The position numbers and the translations under genes are program-made. The notes below the pieces were generated by a model. It saw only the letters and a program-made list of their open reading frames with translations, was not told the DNA's origin and made no database searches. A stretch of 9,716 nt of DNA from contig JAIVGV010000323.1 of the NCBI GenBank assembly GCA_020201365.1, forward strand, positions 1 through 9,716, given 5' to 3'. This document shows, piece by piece, positions 5,821-9,716 of this stretch (position 1 is the stretch's first letter; every line of letters begins with the position of its first letter). The DNA comes from Acidobacteriota bacterium. GTDB lineage: Bacteria; Acidobacteriota; Blastocatellia; Pyrinomonadales; Pyrinomonadaceae.

Positions 5821-6990
5821 ATGCCCCCGTCGCGCCTCTCGCCCGCCGTGACCAACGACGCCACGCCTCGCGCCGCCGCCGCCGTGTCCGCGATGCTCGC
5901 GCAGCGCATCGCGGCGGGCGACTTCCCTTCCGCCGTCTACCTCGTCGGCGAGCGCGGTCGCGAGCGATACGCGGACGCGCTCGGCTCGGCTGTGCTTGAG
6001 CCGCGCGAGCAGGCGGCGACGCCTGAGACGATCTACGATCTCGCGTCGCTCACCAAGCCGCTCGTCACGGGTCTGCTCTGCGCGCAGCTCGTCGAGCGCG
6101 GGGCGCTGGAGCTGGACGTGCCCGTGGCGAAGTACCTGCGCGAGTTCTCGCGCGCGGCGCGCGTCGTGATGACGATCAGGAACCTTCTGACGCACGCCTC
6201 GGGTCTGCCCGCGTGGCGACCGCTTCGCGCGGCGACGAACAACCAGCCCGACCGCGTGCTCGAAGTGATCGCCGCGGAGAAACTGGAATTCGCTCCCGGC
6301 ACGCACGTCCTCTACAGCGACCTCGGCTTCATCACGCTCGGGCTCCTGCTCGAACGCCTCGCCGGCTCGCGCCTCGCCGAGCTCGCACGCCGCGAGATTT
6401 TCGCGCCGCTCGATCTTCGTCGCACCTTCTTCAACCCGGCAGCCGCGTTCCAGACCGAGACCGCCGCCTGCGAGATCGCCGGAAACTCCTACGAGCGCGC
6501 GATGTGCGGCGAGGCGGAGGGCGCGGCGGAGGCGGGCGCGTGGCGCGAGCGGGTCATCTGGGGCGAGGTGCACGACGGCAACGCATACTTCCTCGGCGGC
6601 GCGGCGGGTCACGCCGGTCTCTTCTCCACGGCGCGCGAGACTTTCCAGATCGCGCAACAGTTCCTCGCCGCGCGCACGCGGCTACTCAAACCCGAAACCT
6701 GCGCGCTCTTCCGCACGAAGATGACGCCCGGACTCAACGAAGCGCGCTCGCTCGCGTGGCAGCTCGCCGCCACGCCCGGCTCCGCCGCCGGGGCGTCGCT
6801 CCCGCCCGACTCCTTCGGTCACCTCGGCTTCACCGGCACGAGCTGCTGGGTTGACCCTTCGCGCGAGCGCGTCTTCATCCTCCTCACCAACCGCACGCAC
6901 ACGCGCACGCTCCCCTTCGTCAACATCAACGCGGCGCGCCGCAAATTCCACGACCTCGCCGTCGCCGCGCTCGAACACGATCAGACGTAG
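5821..6990 (+). CDS. Serine hydrolase of the class C beta-lactamase family (AmiE/YfeW-like)
   Basis: This 389-residue protein has the three expected active-site motifs. S-x-x-K is SLTK (76-79, nucleophile S76), the Tyr motif is YSD (165-167), and the third motif falls in GHLGFTGTS (333-341). HDGNAYFLGGAAGHAGLFST (251-270) is typical of the S12 subgroup that includes Bacillus AmiE, an N-acetylmuramyl-L-alanine amidase of cell-wall recycling, and E. coli YfeW. Esterase or carboxypeptidase activity is also possible, so the exact reaction is not assigned. No signal peptide or membrane anchor follows the ATG at 5821, which suggests a cytoplasmic enzyme unless the true start is elsewhere; the previous stop at 5803-5805 leaves little room upstream. 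The intervening 15 bases contain a run of six Ts but no Shine-Dalgarno. A peptidoglycan-targeting SpoIID protein follows on the same strand, consistent with a cell-wall role. Confidence 0.88.
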   Translation: MPPSRLSPAVTNDATPRAAAAVSAMLAQRIAAGDFPSAVYLVGERGRERYADALGSAVLEPREQAATPETIYDLASLTKPLVTGLLCAQLVERGALELDVPVAKYLREFSRAARVVMTIRNLLTHASGLPAWRPLRAATNNQPDRVLEVIAAEKLEFAPGTHVLYSDLGFITLGLLLERLAGSRLAELARREIFAPLDLRRTFFNPAAAFQTETAACEIAGNSYERAMCGEAEGAAEAGAWRERVIWGEVHDGNAYFLGGAAGHAGLFSTARETFQIAQQFLAARTRLLKPETCALFRTKMTPGLNEARSLAWQLAATPGSAAGASLPPDSFGHLGFTGTSCWVDPSRERVFILLTNRTHTRTLPFVNINAARRKFHDLAVAALEHDQT

Positions 6991-7089
6991 CGCGAGAGGG
7001 GTCAGCGCGCGCCGCGAGTTGTTGTACTATTGTCGCAAGTCGCCCGCGCGTTGCTGCGCGCGCCGCGTCCGCCGTCCGAGTTTGCCGCG

Positions 7090-9678
7090 ATGTACCGCCC
7101 TTGCACGTCTAAACTTCTCGCGCTCGTCTCGTCGCTCGCCTTCGCGTGCGCGCCGCTCGCGCGGCCGCAGGAGACACGACCGCGACGCGCGCAGCCCCAG
7201 CAGTACCCCGCGACGGGGACGAACGACGAGCCGACGCCCGACGCGACGCCTACCACCCGACTCAACTCCGAGCCGCTCGTCCGCATCGGTCTCGCGACGG
7301 GCGCGCGCTCCGTGACGATCTCCACTTCGGGCGCGACGCTGCTCGCGTCGGCGGACGCGGGCGCGACGCAGTTCTTGACGGCGGACGCCGCAGCGCCGCG
7401 GCTCGCGCAGGGCGGCGCGCCCGGCGGCTCGCAGCCCGTCCCGCTCGGCGTCGCGCGCGTGCGCGTCGAGCCGCGCGTGCTCGCGCCGCTCGCGCCGCCG
7501 ACCGAGAGCGAGCTGTTCCGCGTGGAGATCGCCTCGGTCGCGGACGAGGCGGAGGCGCGCCGCATCGCACGTGAAGCTGAGGAGCTGACGGGCGAAGCGC
7601 CCGAAGTCGCGCGCGACGATCAGGCGCGCGCGTGGCGCGTGCGCGTCGGCGCTCCCTCGACGCGCGCCGAAGCCGACGATCTCCGCGCGCGCCTCGAAGA
7701 GGCGGGCATCGCCGCCTTCTCCGTCGTCAACGCGCCGACCCCGGCACAAACGGCGGCGCAGAACGCCGCAAGCCCGCCGCGAACTTCGCCGACGGGCGCT
7801 AATCCGCAACGGGCGAGCGGCGCGCCTCAAACACCCGACTCACGGCAAACCCTCGGCGGTCGCGCGGCGGGCGCGCCTTCGCAGTCGAACGTGCGCCTCA
7901 CGTCGCGCGCTTCGCCGCCGACGCGCGGGCTCGTCGTCTATTCGGGCGGCGCGTCGCGTTTAATGGACGCGCGCGCGCCCGTCACCTTCTCTTCGGCGGA
8001 CGAGCGCGCCGCGCCCGTGCGTTTCAACGAGAAGCCGTACCGCGGTCGCATCGAAGTCTTCTCGAACCTGACGGGGTCGCTGACGGTCGTCAACGTCCTG
8101 CCGCTCGAAGACTACGTCCGCGGCGTCGTGCCGAACGAGCTTTCGCCCGCAGGCTACGGCGGCGTGCCCGCGCTCGAATCCTTGAAGGCGCAGGCGGTCG
8201 CCGCGCGCACCTACGCCGTGAGCAACCGCGGGCAGTTCGCCGCCGCCGGATTCGATCTACTGCCCTCCACGCGCTCGCAAGTTTACGGCGGACTCTCGAC
8301 CGAGCACCCGCTCTCCTCGCGCGCGGTCGAAGAGACGCGCGGACTCGTCGCGACCTACCACGGTCAGCCGATCAACGCGCTCTACACCTCGACCTGCGGC
8401 GGTCACACCGAAGACGCGGAGAACATCTTCGGCGGCGCGACCGTCCCCTACCTGCGCGGTCGCGCCTGCTCCGTCGAATCCGCCGCCGCGAACGCACACG
8501 CCGTCGCGGCGGGCGCGCTCACGTCAATCGAGACCGCGCGCGAGCCCCCCAGCCTCCGCGAAGCGGAGCACGCCGCGAGCCCGCGCGAGGTGGCGCTGCT
8601 CGCGGTCAACGGCTTCAACGCCCCCGCGAAACTGACCGACGAATGGCTCGACGCGCCCGCGACCGTCGAAGACGTGCGCGCGCTCCTCGCAACCGTCTCG
8701 CGCCTCGCGCGCAGACCTCTGCCCTCCGCCGAGATCAACGCCGACGCCGCGCGACCCGGCGGCTTCGCGACCGCGCTCGCGCTCGCCGTTGACTTCGAGA
8801 GCCGCGGCACGATCCTGCTCGACGAAGCCACCATCAACTACCTGCTCGCCTTCCGCGACGCCGCGGATGTCCCCGCGCGCAACCGCGCCGACGTGGCGTA
8901 CCTGCTCCGCGAAGGTCACCTGCAACTCTACCCGGACGCGACGCTTCGACCGCGTCAGCCCATCACGCGCGCGCGCGCCGTGCACGCCGCCGCGCACCTG
9001 CTTGAAGCCCGCGAGCTGCTCGGTCTGCAACGCGCGACGGCGCGCCAACCTTCGAGCGCCAACGCGGTCGTGCTCCGCGGTGGCAAGTCGCCCGAACGCG
9101 CCTACGAGCTGTCGCCGCAGGCTTTCATCTTCCGCGCTTTCGGCGACACTCTCTTTCAGACGCGCGCCGTCCCGCTCGCGGGCGGCGAGCCCGTCGCGTT
9201 CCACACGGACGCGCGCGGCGCGGTTGACTACATCGAGGTGCGACCAGCCGCCTCGGGCGCGTCAGCCGAACGCTACTCGCCCTTTACGAACTGGACGCAG
9301 ACGCTCAACGTAGGCGAGGTCGCGCAGCGGCTCGCGAGCCACGCCGGGCGCGTCGGCGCGATCACGGACTTGCGCGTCGTCGCGCGCGGCACGTCGCACC
9401 GCGCGCTCGATCTGGAAGTCGTCGGCACGGCGGCGACGGCGCACGTGCGCGGCGGTCGCATCCGCACGGCGCTCGGCTTGCGCGAGCAGCTCTTCGTCGT
9501 CGATCGGCGCACGGACGAGGCGGGGCGCGTCGTCGCGTTCACCTTCACGGGTCGCGGCTGGGGGCACGGCGTCGGCATGTGCCAGTACGGGGCATACGGC
9601 ATGGCGCGCGCCGGGCTGCGCTACGATCAGATACTGAAGCACTACTACACGGGGATCGATCTGACGAAGATGTACTGA
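7090..9678 (+). CDS. Exported SPOR-SpoIID/LytB protein with a long SLH-like insertion
   Basis: From the ATG at 7090 the protein has 862 residues, against about 340 for Bacillus SpoIID. The frame is open back to a TTG at 7030, but 7090 puts the signal peptide (MYRPCTSK then LLALVSSLAFACAPLA) at the N-terminus. A Pro/Thr-rich linker leads to a SPOR-like domain (about 142-213: FRVEIASVADEAEA, then WRVRVGAPSTRAEA), which usually binds denuded peptidoglycan. The SpoIID domain starts near 317 with LPLEDYVRGVVPNEL (337-351), where E350 is the expected catalytic Glu of this lytic transglycosylase family. STCGGHTED (434-442) follows. About 270 residues (455-725) then interrupt it, including SLH-like LYPDATLRPRQPITRARAV. 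The domain resumes near W735 and ends with GRGWGHGVGMCQYGAYGMA (821-839). It probably binds and cleaves glycan strands in the periplasm. A 99-base gap separates it from the serine hydrolase; the next gene overlaps its stop. Confidence 0.9.
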   Translation: MYRPCTSKLLALVSSLAFACAPLARPQETRPRRAQPQQYPATGTNDEPTPDATPTTRLNSEPLVRIGLATGARSVTISTSGATLLASADAGATQFLTADAAAPRLAQGGAPGGSQPVPLGVARVRVEPRVLAPLAPPTESELFRVEIASVADEAEARRIAREAEELTGEAPEVARDDQARAWRVRVGAPSTRAEADDLRARLEEAGIAAFSVVNAPTPAQTAAQNAASPPRTSPTGANPQRASGAPQTPDSRQTLGGRAAGAPSQSNVRLTSRASPPTRGLVVYSGGASRLMDARAPVTFSSADERAAPVRFNEKPYRGRIEVFSNLTGSLTVVNVLPLEDYVRGVVPNELSPAGYGGVPALESLKAQAVAARTYAVSNRGQFAAAGFDLLPSTRSQVYGGLSTEHPLSSRAVEETRGLVATYHGQPINALYTSTCGGHTEDAENIFGGATVPYLRGRACSVESAAANAHAVAAGALTSIETAREPPSLREAEHAASPREVALLAVNGFNAPAKLTDEWLDAPATVEDVRALLATVSRLARRPLPSAEINADAARPGGFATALALAVDFESRGTILLDEATINYLLAFRDAADVPARNRADVAYLLREGHLQLYPDATLRPRQPITRARAVHAAAHLLEARELLGLQRATARQPSSANAVVLRGGKSPERAYELSPQAFIFRAFGDTLFQTRAVPLAGGEPVAFHTDARGAVDYIEVRPAASGASAERYSPFTNWTQTLNVGEVAQRLASHAGRVGAITDLRVVARGTSHRALDLEVVGTAATAHVRGGRIRTALGLREQLFVVDRRTDEAGRVVAFTFTGRGWGHGVGMCQYGAYGMARAGLRYDQILKHYYTGIDLTKMY

Positions 9679-9716
9679 TGCCGGCGCGCGAACGACAGCC
9701 CGTGACGCTCTACGTC
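9678..9716 (+). CDS. Start of an unidentified downstream gene (13 codons)
   Basis: The stop TGA at 9676-9678 of the SpoIID gene shares its last A with an ATG at 9678-9680. The ATG opens a frame reading MPARERQPVTLYV to the window edge. The one-base TGATG overlap is typical of translational coupling and, with gaag a few bases upstream, makes this a likely real start. The fragment is too short to assign a family. Confidence 0.55.
   Translation, partial: MPARERQPVTLYV

Noticed and set aside
4699..6657. A 652-codon open frame on the minus strand opposite the dehydrogenase and serine hydrolase
   Set aside because: It is low-complexity Arg/Glu/Ala/Asp-rich with no recognisable motif, and it mirrors two plus-strand genes with clear family motifs. 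Long antisense frames are expected in DNA this GC-rich.
7045..7062. CGCGCG hairpin upstream of the SpoIID gene
   Set aside because: Runs of alternating CG are common throughout this window, so a 6-bp match carries little weight.
7090..7160. Lipoprotein signal (Cys after LAFA) in the SpoIID protein
   Set aside because: The residues before Cys do not fit the usual lipobox (Ala at -3, Phe at -2), so a standard Sec signal peptide is preferred.
8446..9290. Intein interrupting the SpoIID domain
   Set aside because: There is no Cys/Ser splice start, no terminal His-Asn pair, and the content looks like SLH-type helices rather than a Hint fold.

Overview
The window is about 9.7 kb of very GC-rich bacterial DNA (roughly 70% G+C by eye), densely coding, with few Shine-Dalgarno motifs. 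The gene mix suggests a Gram-negative-type bacterium, most likely an acidobacterium of the Blastocatellia/Pyrinomonadales kind. It combines a SpoIVB-like S55 protein, an ArnT-like membrane glycosyltransferase, a GnnA-like sugar-nucleotide dehydrogenase and a large SPOR/SpoIID protein. The taxonomic call is inference from gene content; there is no rRNA or marker gene here.

Layout, left to right. (1) 1-954, minus: N-terminal 318 residues of a secreted SpoIVB-type S55 peptidase-like protein, running off the left edge. (2) 955-1260: divergent intergenic region with a good sigma70-type promoter for the S55 gene and two GC hairpins in its leader. (3) 1261-1863, plus: mobA, molybdenum cofactor guanylyltransferase. 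(4) 1842-1932: a perfect 32-bp inverted repeat made of 7-bp units, joining mobA to the next gene. (5) 1940-2908, plus: a membrane-anchored alpha/beta-hydrolase-fold protein that appears to lack its catalytic Ser and His. (6) 2939-4714, minus, convergent with (5): a GT39/ArnT-like glycosyltransferase. (7) 4672-4821: a second 7-bp-unit inverted repeat, whose arms lie at the starts of two divergent genes. (8) 4822-5805, plus: a Gfo/Idh/MocA oxidoreductase resembling UDP-GlcNAc 3-dehydrogenases. (9) 5821-6990, plus: a class C beta-lactamase-family serine hydrolase resembling muropeptide amidases. (10) 7090-9678, plus: an 862-residue exported SPOR-SpoIID/LytB protein with a large SLH-like insertion. 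(11) 9678-9716, plus: the first 13 codons of a further gene, overlapping the previous stop by one base.

Genes 8-11 are co-directional and probably form one envelope-related transcription unit. Peptidoglycan binding and cleavage (SPOR/SpoIID), possible muropeptide processing (serine hydrolase) and possible lipid A precursor chemistry (dehydrogenase) sit beside a divergent lipid-linked-sugar glycosyltransferase. mobA is functionally unrelated to its neighbours.

The most unusual DNA structure is the pair of heptamer-built inverted repeats (4 and 7). They differ in sequence but share a 7-bp period, a mirrored arrangement and a position a few bases upstream of an ATG. They look like members of a dispersed short-tandem-repeat class that may control expression. 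The most unusual proteins are the apparently inactive hydrolase, the S55 protein with its serine motif ahead of its histidine motif, and the SpoIID domain split by a long insertion.
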